From contig JAUIKE010000075.1 in the NCBI GenBank assembly GCA_030430845.1, forward strand, positions 1 to 37,533: a DNA stretch of 37,533 nucleotides. Reading direction: 5' to 3'. The stretch comes from Bacteroidia bacterium (GTDB lineage Bacteria > Bacteroidota > Bacteroidia > Chitinophagales > Saprospiraceae). Position 1 is the first letter of the stretch; each line of letters opens with the position of its first letter. The notes under the pieces are model-generated. The model was given only the letters and a program-made list of their open reading frames with translations. It ran no database searches and had not been told where the DNA came from. The translations under genes were made by a program, and so were the position numbers. This document shows positions 23,947 to 32,043 of this stretch, in pieces.

Positions 23947-25173
23947 ATGATAGGAAAAAAGATTTTTAACGACCCGGTATATGGTTTTGTAAGTATCCCT
24001 TATGGAACGATTTTTCAATTGATTGAACACCCCTATTTTCAACGATTACGCAGAATAAAGCAGGTTAGTCTCACTCATTATGTTTATCCGGGCGCTCTTC
24101 ACACCCGTTTTCATCACGCCTTAGGCGCTTTTCACCTGATGGTGCAAGCCATTGAAGTTCTTCGCTCAAAAGGAGCAGAAATAACAGAAGAGGAGGCAGA
24201 GGCGGTTTCCATTGCCATATTATTGCATGATATAGGACATGGACCTTTTTCTCATACCTTGGAAAATACCCTCATCCAGGTCCATCATGAAACGCTCTCT
24301 TTGGCATTTATGGAAAAACTCAACCAGGACCTGGAGGGGAAATTAGATCTGGCCATACAGATCTTCAAGGATGAATACCCCAAAAAGTTTTTGCATCAGT
24401 TAGTGTCCGGACAATTAGATATGGATCGGATGGACTATCTAAACAGAGACAGTTTTTTTACCGGTGTACATGAGGGGGTGATCGGTTATGACCGCATCAT
24501 CAAAATGCTGGCTGTGAGCGACGGAGAATTGGTGGTGGAGGAAAAAGGTATTTATTCCATCGAAAAATTTCTGGTGGCCCGCCGGCTGATGTATTGGCAG
24601 GTATACCTGCATAAAACAGTATTATCTGCGGAACATATGCTCATCCTGACCATGAGAAGAGCTAAGGAAAACAGCCGAAAAGGGATCATGCCGTCGTGCC
24701 CCTCCAGGCATCTCGAATACTTTCTGAGTAAAGAGCATATCACCACAGAGGACGGCAGCATCTCAAATGAAATGCTCGATCATTTTGCCCAACTGGACGA
24801 TTTTGACATCGTTTCCGCTTTGAAAATCTGGATGTCTGAAAAAGATCCTTTACTGGCCTATTTGTCCACCAGCCTGATAAACCGAAGGCTTTTTAAGCTG
24901 GAACTCAGTCACAAACCATTTGATCGGGTGTATGTAGAAAAAATCCGGCAACAGGTGGAAAAATGGGCCCGATTCCCGACTTCCGATCTGCCCTATCTGA
25001 TATGTGAAGGTAAGGAATCCAACAGTGCCTATAGTACCAGCAAGGACGAGATAAAAATCAAATTCAAGAACGGTGAAGTCCTGCCTATGTCGGAAGTAAT
25101 AGATCACGGTATCCAATCACAATCCGTTACCAAATATTTCCTGGGATACCCCAAGGAGATTCTAAAAAGATAA
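23947..25173 (+). CDS. HD-domain phosphohydrolase (dGTPase-like)
   Basis: A 408-residue cytosolic protein. The start FNDPVYGFVSIPYGTIFQLI is typical of the family. The HD metal site is built by R-x-x-x-H and HD motifs: HTRFHHALGAFHLM (~56-70), LLHDIGHGPFSHTLE (~92-106) and a distal Asp in SGQLDMDRMDYLNRDS. The family includes SAMHD1-like and dNTP triphosphohydrolase-like enzymes that dephosphorylate nucleotides; the exact substrate is unknown. The C-terminal ~150 residues have no recognised motif. Divergent from porX. An imperfect hairpin at 23897-23931 lies 15 nt before its ATG. Confidence 0.85.
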   Translation: MIGKKIFNDPVYGFVSIPYGTIFQLIEHPYFQRLRRIKQVSLTHYVYPGALHTRFHHALGAFHLMVQAIEVLRSKGAEITEEEAEAVSIAILLHDIGHGPFSHTLENTLIQVHHETLSLAFMEKLNQDLEGKLDLAIQIFKDEYPKKFLHQLVSGQLDMDRMDYLNRDSFFTGVHEGVIGYDRIIKMLAVSDGELVVEEKGIYSIEKFLVARRLMYWQVYLHKTVLSAEHMLILTMRRAKENSRKGIMPSCPSRHLEYFLSKEHITTEDGSISNEMLDHFAQLDDFDIVSALKIWMSEKDPLLAYLSTSLINRRLFKLELSHKPFDRVYVEKIRQQVEKWARFPTSDLPYLICEGKESNSAYSTSKDEIKIKFKNGEVLPMSEVIDHGIQSQSVTKYFLGYPKEILKR

Positions 25174-25207
25174 GGGGCCGGCTTGCCGCCACCTTATCTT
25201 TTTTTAT
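25164..25207 (+). terminator. Terminator of the HD-domain gene
   Basis: Arms 25164-25175 (AAAAAGATAAGG) and 25192-25203 (CCTTATCTTTTT) pair perfectly, with a further GC-rich inner stem with two mismatches and loop CTTG. The stop codon lies in the left arm and a T run follows. Confidence 0.8.
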
Positions 25208-25215
25208 TACCTTTG
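25183..25215 (+). promoter_or_regulatory. Putative promoter for the purH cluster
   Basis: TACCTTTG at 25208-25215 fits TAnnTTTG; a TTG at 25183-25185 lies 22 nt upstream as a possible -33 box. Transcription would begin near 25221, giving a leader of about 28 nt. Confidence 0.5.
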
Positions 25216-25248
25216 CAACTTCTTTTCCAAAGCAATGCAAAAACATAC

Positions 25249-26781
25249 ATGAGTACAAAATCAATCAAGACGGCGCTGGTCTCTGTTTTTTCAAAAGACG
25301 GACTGGAGCCTATTGTACGCAAACTGGACGAGCTGGGGGTAAAAATCTTATCTACCGGTGGAACTCAGGCATATATTGAAAACCTCGGAATTAAGGTAGA
25401 AGCGGTAGAAGACCTAACCAGCTACCCTTCAATTTTAGATGGTCGGGTAAAAACCTTACACCCGAAAGTTTTTGGAGGTATTCTGGCCAGAAGAGAGCCT
25501 GCGCACCTCGATCAGTTGAATGAATTTGATATTCCTGAGATCGATTTGGTGATTGTGGATTTATACCCTTTCGAAGATACAGTAGCTAGTACAGATGACG
25601 AATCTGCTATCATAGAAAAAATAGATATAGGAGGAATCTCCCTGATACGTGCAGCAGCTAAGAATTTTCGGGATGTAGTAGTGGTGCCTTCCAAGGCAGA
25701 ATATGAAGAATTTGTAGCCTTGCTGGAAGCCAAATCCGGTAAAACGGAGGAGGAAGATCGCAAAGAACTGGCTCGCAAGGCTTTTCGGGTGTCTTCGCAT
25801 TATGATACGGCTATTTTCCATTATTTTAATGGAGATACGTCGGAAAGGGACTGGACGTTCAACCAGAGCGATATGCACCACCAGGTGCTGCGTTATGGCG
25901 AAAATCCGCACCAGAAAGGTGTTTTTCATGGAAGACTTGAAGCGCAATTTGAAAAACTGCACGGAAAGGAGCTGTCTTATAACAATTTAGTAGACATTGA
26001 CGCAGCGGTAGGCATTATGCGGGAATTCAAAGATGATGCGCCCACTTTTGCCGTTTTGAAGCATACGAATGCCTGTGGCGTGGCAACACGGCCTACGGTA
26101 CTGGAAGCCTGGAAAGATGCACTGGCCGGTGATCCCGTTTCAGCTTTTGGAGGGATCTTGATTTGCAACAGCACGATTGACCTGGCGACGGCCGAGGAGA
26201 TCGACCAAATATTTTATGAGGTATTGATCGCACCTGATTTTACGGAGGATGCTCTAACCCACCTGAAGAAAAAGAAAACAAGGAGGCTGTTAAAAATAAA
26301 GAGCTTTGAAGGGCCTGACCGCCTGTTCAGAAGCTTACTGAACGGCGTGATCGAGCAGGAGGCCGACCTGAAAATGGAAACCTCAGAAGACCTGCGCACT
26401 GTTACAACAAAGGCACCGACGGAGTCTGAGATTCAGGATCTTTTGTTTGCTAATAAGTGTGTCAAGCATTTGAAGTCCAATACGATCGTTCTGGCAAGAG
26501 GGAATCAGTTGTTAGGGATGGGCTGTGGACAGACCTCTCGCGTGGATGCGCTGAAGCAAGCTATTTTGAAAGCCCGTAGCTTTGGCTTTGAGCTGGAAGG
26601 AGCTGTGATGGCTTCGGATGCCTTCTTTCCCTTTCCGGATTGTGTGGAGATTGCGGATGAGGCCGGTATTACAGCCGTGATCCAGCCGGGAGGTTCCGTA
26701 AAGGATCAGGACAGCGTAGATTATTGTGACGAGCACGGCATGTCGATGGTCATGACGGGCATTCGGCATTTTAAGCATTAA
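25249..26781 (+). CDS. purH: Bifunctional AICAR formyltransferase/IMP cyclohydrolase
   Basis: A 510-residue enzyme for the last two steps of purine biosynthesis. The N-terminal MGS-like IMP cyclohydrolase domain (~1-190) reads TALVSVFSKDGLEPIVRKLD, LSTGGTQAYIE and DGRVKTLHPKVFGGILARR. The AICAR transformylase domain (~195-510) contains LRYGENPHQKGVF, the catalytic FAVLKHTNACGVA (Lys-His) and DPVSAFGGIL, ending SDAFFPFPDCVEIADEAG. The ATG at 25249 is preferred; an upstream in-frame ATG at 25183 falls within the previous gene's terminator. It is followed by coaX after 15 nt. Confidence 0.98.
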   Translation: MSTKSIKTALVSVFSKDGLEPIVRKLDELGVKILSTGGTQAYIENLGIKVEAVEDLTSYPSILDGRVKTLHPKVFGGILARREPAHLDQLNEFDIPEIDLVIVDLYPFEDTVASTDDESAIIEKIDIGGISLIRAAAKNFRDVVVVPSKAEYEEFVALLEAKSGKTEEEDRKELARKAFRVSSHYDTAIFHYFNGDTSERDWTFNQSDMHHQVLRYGENPHQKGVFHGRLEAQFEKLHGKELSYNNLVDIDAAVGIMREFKDDAPTFAVLKHTNACGVATRPTVLEAWKDALAGDPVSAFGGILICNSTIDLATAEEIDQIFYEVLIAPDFTEDALTHLKKKKTRRLLKIKSFEGPDRLFRSLLNGVIEQEADLKMETSEDLRTVTTKAPTESEIQDLLFANKCVKHLKSNTIVLARGNQLLGMGCGQTSRVDALKQAILKARSFGFELEGAVMASDAFFPFPDCVEIADEAGITAVIQPGGSVKDQDSVDYCDEHGMSMVMTGIRHFKH

Positions 26782-26796
26782 TCAGGAAGTAGAAAG

Positions 26797-27534
26797 ATGA
26801 CTAACCTGGCGATTGATATCGGGAATACCAGAGTAAAGTTAGCCTGGTTTGAAGAGGGGAATTTAGTGAATAAGGTGGTTGATGAAGGGGTTGATTTTGA
26901 AAAAATTTTAGAACGAACAACCAACCATCCGGTCAAAAATGTCATCTTTTCTAGTGTGGGAGCAGTGCCGAGCCCTCAGGAACGGCAATATTTGGAAGAA
27001 AAATTCTTTTTTATCCAACTGACTGCTTCGACCCCTATACCTATAGTCAACCAATATCGAACGCCGGAAACACTAGGGAAAGACCGACTGGCTGCTGTAA
27101 TAGGGGCTTACGATCAATATCCCAACCTAACCAATCTGGTAATCGATGCCGGAACCTGTATCACATTCGATCTCATTGATGCCCAAGGAAATTATAAGGG
27201 AGGCAACATTTCTCCCGGCTTATCCATGCGGCTTAAGGCCATGCATCAATTTACAGCCAAGCTTCCGCTGGTATCGCTTGGAGAAACCGAAGATTGGCTG
27301 GGATATGATACTTCTTCGGCCTTGATCAATGGAGCACAATGGGGTACAATTTTTGAAATTGAGGCCTTTTGTAGGCGCTGTGCTGAAAAATTTGGGTCAA
27401 TTAACGTTATTTTAACGGGAGGAGACGCTGATTTTTTGGCAAAAAAATTGAAAAGAAAGATATTTGTGAATCACGATTTAGTCCTTTTAGGATTAAACAA
27501 AATACTTGATTATAATGCCAAGCAATTGGAGTAG
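26797..27534 (+). CDS. coaX: Type III pantothenate kinase
   Basis: A 245-residue enzyme of the acetate/sugar kinase fold that phosphorylates pantothenate in the first step of CoA synthesis. Key motifs: N-terminal phosphate loop AIDIGNTRVKLAWF, the pantothenate-binding TPETLGKDRLAAVIGAYDQY, catalytic VIDAGTCITFDLID and GGNISPGLSMR. The length is normal for CoaX. It starts 15 nt after purH and overlaps the following outer-membrane protein gene by 20 nt, so the cluster is probably transcribed together. Confidence 0.97.
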   Translation: MTNLAIDIGNTRVKLAWFEEGNLVNKVVDEGVDFEKILERTTNHPVKNVIFSSVGAVPSPQERQYLEEKFFFIQLTASTPIPIVNQYRTPETLGKDRLAAVIGAYDQYPNLTNLVIDAGTCITFDLIDAQGNYKGGNISPGLSMRLKAMHQFTAKLPLVSLGETEDWLGYDTSSALINGAQWGTIFEIEAFCRRCAEKFGSINVILTGGDADFLAKKLKRKIFVNHDLVLLGLNKILDYNAKQLE

Positions 27535-28873
27535 AATAATTGGTGCTTTTATCCTGTTCTCAGGAATGTGGGTTAGTATGGTGGGGCAGAACACTTTGAT
27601 CAGGCCAACCAACAATTCGCCCTTTTCTCGTTTTGGTATGGGGAACTTCGCCGACCAGTATACTGCTATGCAGGCTGGAATGGCAGGCCTTACTGCAGCC
27701 TTCCCCGACCAGTATCATCTCAACTTTCAAAACCCTGCTTCACTCGGATTCCTGCAGTTGACTTCCTTTGAGGTAGGGGTAGCTGCCCGGTATTCGGCTC
27801 TGACAGAGCAGGATAATAAAGAAAACCTATGGTCTGGAAGCCTGAATTATCTGGCATTAGGGTTTCCCTTGATCAATCCGGTTAACAAAGTACTGGACCG
27901 CGACCAGACGCCGCTTGGCATTGGGATGAGCTTTAGTTTAAGACCCTACACCTCTGTTGGATACAATATTCTGACCGATATAGAGGTGCCTGAATTAGGC
28001 CCTACCCAAAACTCTTTCAAGGGGAGTGGCAGCACCTACCGTTTGATGTGGGGCAATGGTATCCGGTACAAAAACCTTGCCTTCGGCTTCAATGCAGGAG
28101 CTATTTTCGGTAAGTTGATCAATAGCCGGCGCATCGAATTCGACAGCTTATCCGTTTCTTATGCGACGGAGTTTCAGGACGAAACCAGTGTGGGCGGTTG
28201 GCTTTGGGAGGCAGGACTGATGTATGTATTGCCTTTGAGCAAGGTAGAAGAAACGAGCGGGCGAGTCAGAGCGGGCGAGATCAAGCGCCTGGTATTTGGT
28301 ATTAACGGAAGCTCAACGAACTATTTCACAACCAACAGTTCCAGCTATCAAAGAAGAGATAATCTTATTTTAGGGGATATCGATACGATTTTTTCGGAAA
28401 GAGATGTGCTCCGGCAAGCTGTACTACCCACCCAGCTTAATTTTGGGGTGACTTTTGAAAAAGTCAACCAATTGCGCCTGGGATTGGAATACAGCATGGG
28501 GCTTTGGTCTGATTTCCGCAGCGAAAGCCTGCCTGCCAATTACGACAATACCTGGCGAATAGCCTTTGGAGGGGAATACATCCCGGATTTCTTCTCTTTC
28601 AATAGCTATTTTGATAAGGTTAGATATCGATTCGGTGCATTTTACGGTACCGATCCGAGGGTGTTTAGCGGGCAACAGTTAGAAAATTACGGACTTACTT
28701 TTGGATTTGGTTTTCCCATGATCAAACCTAGGGAAACCATTTCATATTTTGATATAGCATTCGAGTTAGGACAATTTGGGGTGTCCGACCTGTTACAAGA
28801 AACATATTTTAAGGTGACAATGGGTTTTGCTCTGAATGATAATTCATGGTTCTTTAAACGCAAATTCAATTGA
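27515..28873 (+). CDS. Predicted outer-membrane beta-barrel protein
   Basis: A 452-residue protein read from the ATG at 27515; a TTG three codons upstream is less likely. It has a signal peptide (RIIGAFILFSGMWVSMVGQ). Residues ~30-70 (NNSPFSRFGMGNFADQYTAM, then HLNFQNPASLGFLQL) resemble the N-terminal region of FadL/PorV-type barrels, followed by alternating amphipathic strands with Gly and aromatic residues (LRLGLEYSMGLWS, VRYRFGAFYGTDP, YGLTFGFGFPMI). Many Bacteroidota carry such an OMP gene next to coaX. Its role is unknown. It overlaps coaX by 20 nt, and the TPR gene begins 2 nt after its stop codon. Confidence 0.82.
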   Translation: MPSNWSRIIGAFILFSGMWVSMVGQNTLIRPTNNSPFSRFGMGNFADQYTAMQAGMAGLTAAFPDQYHLNFQNPASLGFLQLTSFEVGVAARYSALTEQDNKENLWSGSLNYLALGFPLINPVNKVLDRDQTPLGIGMSFSLRPYTSVGYNILTDIEVPELGPTQNSFKGSGSTYRLMWGNGIRYKNLAFGFNAGAIFGKLINSRRIEFDSLSVSYATEFQDETSVGGWLWEAGLMYVLPLSKVEETSGRVRAGEIKRLVFGINGSSTNYFTTNSSSYQRRDNLILGDIDTIFSERDVLRQAVLPTQLNFGVTFEKVNQLRLGLEYSMGLWSDFRSESLPANYDNTWRIAFGGEYIPDFFSFNSYFDKVRYRFGAFYGTDPRVFSGQQLENYGLTFGFGFPMIKPRETISYFDIAFELGQFGVSDLLQETYFKVTMGFALNDNSWFFKRKFN

Positions 28874-28875
28874 TC

Positions 28876-30291
28876 ATGGAAAAGCTACTTAAATTTGCTT
28901 TAGCATTTATGGTATTTGCTGGTCTTTCCGTAGAAGGATACAGCCAATGTGAAACTTGGATCGATAATCCAAGACAAAGTGACGCGGAGAACGCGCACGT
29001 AATTTATCGTGGCATTGTAAAGGGCAAGCAGCCCGCCGATCTGGCCAAAATGGACCAGGAGAATTTCAACATGGCCTTCAATAACTGGAAGACGGCCTAT
29101 GACATTGCTCCTGCAGCCGACGGTCAGCGTCCCTTCCATTATATGGATGGTCGCAAATTGTACAAAGCTATGACTGACAAGGAATCTGATGAGACCAAAA
29201 AGAAGGAGTACACAGACAAGGTACTCGAGCTTTATGACCAGCAGATCCAATGTTTTCCTAAAATGTCCACCGCCCTTTATGGTCGAAAGGCATTTGACAT
29301 GTTCTATTCTCCATTTTATGGTTATCGCCAGGCGACCGCAGATGCCTTTGCAGTGGCTATCGAAAAGTCCGGAGATCAATCAGAGTACATCGTCTTTGAA
29401 CCTTACGGTCAGTTAGTGGTCTACATGTACCAGAACGATCAGATGGATCAATTGAAGGCTAGAGAGATCAACATTAGGTTGAACGAAATTGCCGACAAGC
29501 AGATTGAAGCGGGCGGTCAGTACAAGGCTTATTACGAGTCGGCCAAAGCTCGGATGAACAACCACTTTAAGGCCATCGAAGATGAGATCTTTGACTGTGA
29601 ATACTTTAAGGATAAATTGATGCCTGAAGTAGAAGCTAACCCTGAAGACCTGGAAATCTTGAGATATACCTACGTCAAATTGAGCCAGCAGGGATGTGAT
29701 ACGACGGCTACTTTTATGGCCGATCTGAAAAAGCAGTACCAAAGTAAGGCTGCTGAAGTGAATGCTGCATTGGAAGCTGAATTTCTGGCCAAAAACCCAG
29801 GGGTAGCTGCCAAGCGTGCATATGATGACGAGAATTTTGAGGAAGCCATCAGCCTATACGAAAAAGCTATTGAAAAAGCAGAAGAAGAAGGCGACACGGA
29901 TAAGCAGGCCGAATATTACTTCGGTATCGCTTCTATTCAGTACCGAAAATTGGATAATTATCGCGGAGCCAGAGAATATGCCCGTAAGGCTGCCAGCCTG
30001 AAAGAAGGATGGGGACGTCCTTACATGCTGATCGGTGATATGTACGCAGCTTCCAGCCGTAGCTGTGGTAATGATGGATACACCAGAGGCCTGGCCGTTA
30101 TTGCAGCCATCGATAAATACTCTTACGCCAAATCCATTGACCCGGAAGTTGCAGAAGAAGCCAACCGCAAGATCGGAATTTACAGCGCTTCCATGCCTAC
30201 TCAGGATGATGTGTTTATGAGAGGAAAGCAAGGCGCTACAGAAAGAGTGCCATGCTGGATCGGCGAAACTGTAAAGGTTCGCTATAATTAA
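28876..30291 (+). CDS. Secreted TPR-repeat protein (paralogue 1)
   Basis: A 471-residue protein with signal peptide (LLKFALAFMVFAGLSVEGYSQ). It is largely helical; clear tetratricopeptide-like units lie at ~313-395 (YDDENFEEAISLYEKAIEKA, then AEYYFGIASIQYRKLDNYRG, then REYARKAASLKEGWGRPYML). A conserved block at ~60-110 (FNNWKTAYDIAPAADGQRPF, then ELYDQQIQCFP) and a C-terminal block (DDVFMRGKQ ... VPCWIGETVKVRY) recur in the next gene, so they are tandem paralogues. Probably a periplasmic scaffold or assembly partner of the upstream barrel. The ATG at 28876 is 2 nt from the upstream stop codon. Confidence 0.85.
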   Translation: MEKLLKFALAFMVFAGLSVEGYSQCETWIDNPRQSDAENAHVIYRGIVKGKQPADLAKMDQENFNMAFNNWKTAYDIAPAADGQRPFHYMDGRKLYKAMTDKESDETKKKEYTDKVLELYDQQIQCFPKMSTALYGRKAFDMFYSPFYGYRQATADAFAVAIEKSGDQSEYIVFEPYGQLVVYMYQNDQMDQLKAREINIRLNEIADKQIEAGGQYKAYYESAKARMNNHFKAIEDEIFDCEYFKDKLMPEVEANPEDLEILRYTYVKLSQQGCDTTATFMADLKKQYQSKAAEVNAALEAEFLAKNPGVAAKRAYDDENFEEAISLYEKAIEKAEEEGDTDKQAEYYFGIASIQYRKLDNYRGAREYARKAASLKEGWGRPYMLIGDMYAASSRSCGNDGYTRGLAVIAAIDKYSYAKSIDPEVAEEANRKIGIYSASMPTQDDVFMRGKQGATERVPCWIGETVKVRYN

Positions 30292-30325
30292 ATAAAAATG
30301 GTTTTTTATATCATTATATTTATGA

Positions 30326-30362
30326 GCCTCGTTCATATTCATGGACGAGGCTTGTTTTTTTT
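30326..30362 (+). terminator. Terminator between the two TPR genes
   Basis: An 11-bp stem (30326-30336 with 30341-30351, one G-U pair, loop ATTC) is followed by TTG and nine or more T. A possible upstream start at 30341 for the next gene lies inside it and was therefore not used. Confidence 0.8.
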
Positions 30363-30379
30363 CATCAAAAGTAAATGCA

Positions 30380-31825
30380 ATGGCTATGAAATGGGAAAGA
30401 TTACCACTTTTTGGAGCCCTTCTTTTTATACTAATAGTGGCCTGTACTCCTAAAATTACCGAAGAGGTCACACAGCCGGAGGTGACGGAAACGCAACCCC
30501 AGCCACAAGAAGAAAACACTAACCTCAGCCCTTGTCCCAAATTCAGCGATGCCCCGGACCCGGACGGCATCACAGATAAGTATGTCATTTATCGCGACTT
30601 CATAAAAGCTCGCCAGTGGGATCAGGCTTTTGAGCTATGGAAAGAAGTATATTCTGTGGCACCGGCTGCCGACGGTCAGCGCAATACCGTCTATGCCGAC
30701 GGTATCCGCTTTTACCAACACTACCTGACAGAAACGACGGATGCTCAAAAAAGAGAAGAGTACATCGACAGCATCTTTGAGTTGTACGATGAAATAGATA
30801 AATGCTACCCGGAAGGAGGCTACATCATCGCCCGCAAAGCCTTCGATTTATATTATAAATATACCGACCGGGCTTCCAAGGACGAGGTTTTTGCTATGTT
30901 CAAGGAGGCTATGGACATGGACGGCCTGAAAACGCCGGATTTTGTGATCAACCCTTTCACGGCCTTACTGGTCGAAATGCATGAGCAGGAAAAAGTAAGC
31001 GATGAGGAAGCCAAAAAATATGAAGAGCAGATCCGGGCCATCATTGCCGAAGGACTGAAAGACTGCGAGGGGGTGGCTTGCGATCGCTGGAAGGTCATCG
31101 AAGAATATGCCCCCAGCCGCCTACAGTATTTTGAGACGGTCAAAGGTTTTTACGATTGCGATTATTATATGGATAAATACTATCCCGACTTCCTGGCCGC
31201 CCAGCAGGACTGCGATGTGATTCGGACGGTCTATTCCCGCCTGAAGTGGGGAATGTGTACGGAAGTGGACGAGCGCTTCAAGGAACTCATCCGCGCCGGT
31301 AATGAGCATTGCGTGGTGGAAACGGTAGGCCCGGCCAAGATAGCCTACAATTGCCTCCAGGAAGCGGACTACCAATGCGCCATCGACGGCTTCATCGAGG
31401 CGGCTAATAATACCGATGATATGGAGAAAAAAGGCCAATATTTGCTGATCGTGGCTAAAGTTTATCAGGTGCACCTCCGGAATTTCTCCAAATCCCGCCA
31501 GTTTGCCCTGGACGCTGCGGAAGTCCGCCCCAATTGGGGCGAGCCTTACCTACACATCGGTCGCTTGTACGCCTCCAGCGGGCCCCTTTGCGGCCCCGGC
31601 CGCGGCTGGGACAGCCAGATCGTCGTCTGGCCTGCCATCGATATGTGGAACAAAGCCAAGCAGGTAGACCCCGAGGCGGCTGCCGAAGCCAATAAGTGGA
31701 TCCGGCAGTACGCCCAGTATATGCCCAAGAAAGAGGATGTTTTCATCCGAAACCTAACTGCAGGGGATAGCTTCTTTGTGCCCTGCTGGATACAGCGCAG
31801 TACCAGGATCCGGACTGCGGATTAA
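30380..31825 (+). CDS. TPR-repeat lipoprotein (paralogue 2)
   Basis: A 481-residue protein starting MAMKWERLPLFGALLFILIV, with a lipobox (IVAC, Cys ~23), so a lipid-anchored form of the preceding protein. Shared blocks include FELWKEVYSVAPAADGQRNT, FELYDEIDKCYPEGGYIIAR, WGEPYLHIGRLYASSGPLCG and FVPCWIQRSTRI. Cysteine content is high (CDVIRT, GMCTEVDERF, CEGVACDRW), which suggests disulfide bonds in the periplasm. Base composition is GC-richer than paralogue 1, and a terminator separates the two, so it may be regulated on its own. An ATG at 30386 is an equally possible start. Confidence 0.83.
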   Translation: MAMKWERLPLFGALLFILIVACTPKITEEVTQPEVTETQPQPQEENTNLSPCPKFSDAPDPDGITDKYVIYRDFIKARQWDQAFELWKEVYSVAPAADGQRNTVYADGIRFYQHYLTETTDAQKREEYIDSIFELYDEIDKCYPEGGYIIARKAFDLYYKYTDRASKDEVFAMFKEAMDMDGLKTPDFVINPFTALLVEMHEQEKVSDEEAKKYEEQIRAIIAEGLKDCEGVACDRWKVIEEYAPSRLQYFETVKGFYDCDYYMDKYYPDFLAAQQDCDVIRTVYSRLKWGMCTEVDERFKELIRAGNEHCVVETVGPAKIAYNCLQEADYQCAIDGFIEAANNTDDMEKKGQYLLIVAKVYQVHLRNFSKSRQFALDAAEVRPNWGEPYLHIGRLYASSGPLCGPGRGWDSQIVVWPAIDMWNKAKQVDPEAAAEANKWIRQYAQYMPKKEDVFIRNLTAGDSFFVPCWIQRSTRIRTAD

Positions 31826-31867
31826 AAGAAAGCTCCTGCGGCGAAGCCGCAGGAGCTTTCTTTTTTT
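31824..31867 (+). terminator. Strong terminator at the end of the core region
   Basis: A perfect 19-bp stem (31824-31842 with 31846-31864) with loop GAA and a T run begins at the stop codon of the TPR lipoprotein. It separates the conserved cluster from the toxin array. Confidence 0.9.
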
Positions 31868-31911
31868 AAGTGTACAACTATTGAAGTGATAACCTCAGCC
31901 TGAAGCCTGAT

Positions 31912-31939
31912 GGCCGGACATTGTAAACAATGTAGTCCA
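31912..31939. repeat. Second copy of the GCCGGACATT/AATGTAGTCC repeat
   Basis: GGCCGGACATT (31912-31922) and AATGTAGTCCA (31929-31939) surround a 6-nt centre and reproduce, without the middle insert, the pattern at 2661-2727. The gap 31826-32043 holds otherwise only the terminator and no convincing gene. Confidence 0.45.
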
Positions 31940-32043
31940 TTTCATCGCTTTTTTCCCAATAACCGAAAGCTAGAACAAATCGTAACTCTAAACACCCTGT
32001 TAAAAACGATCTCCGTTTTAATCCCTTTGGAGAAGGAGGCGTT

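Noticed and set aside
30341..30379. Upstream in-frame ATG for the TPR lipoprotein
   Set aside because: It is within the right arm of a terminator hairpin and would place 13 extra residues before the lipoprotein signal.
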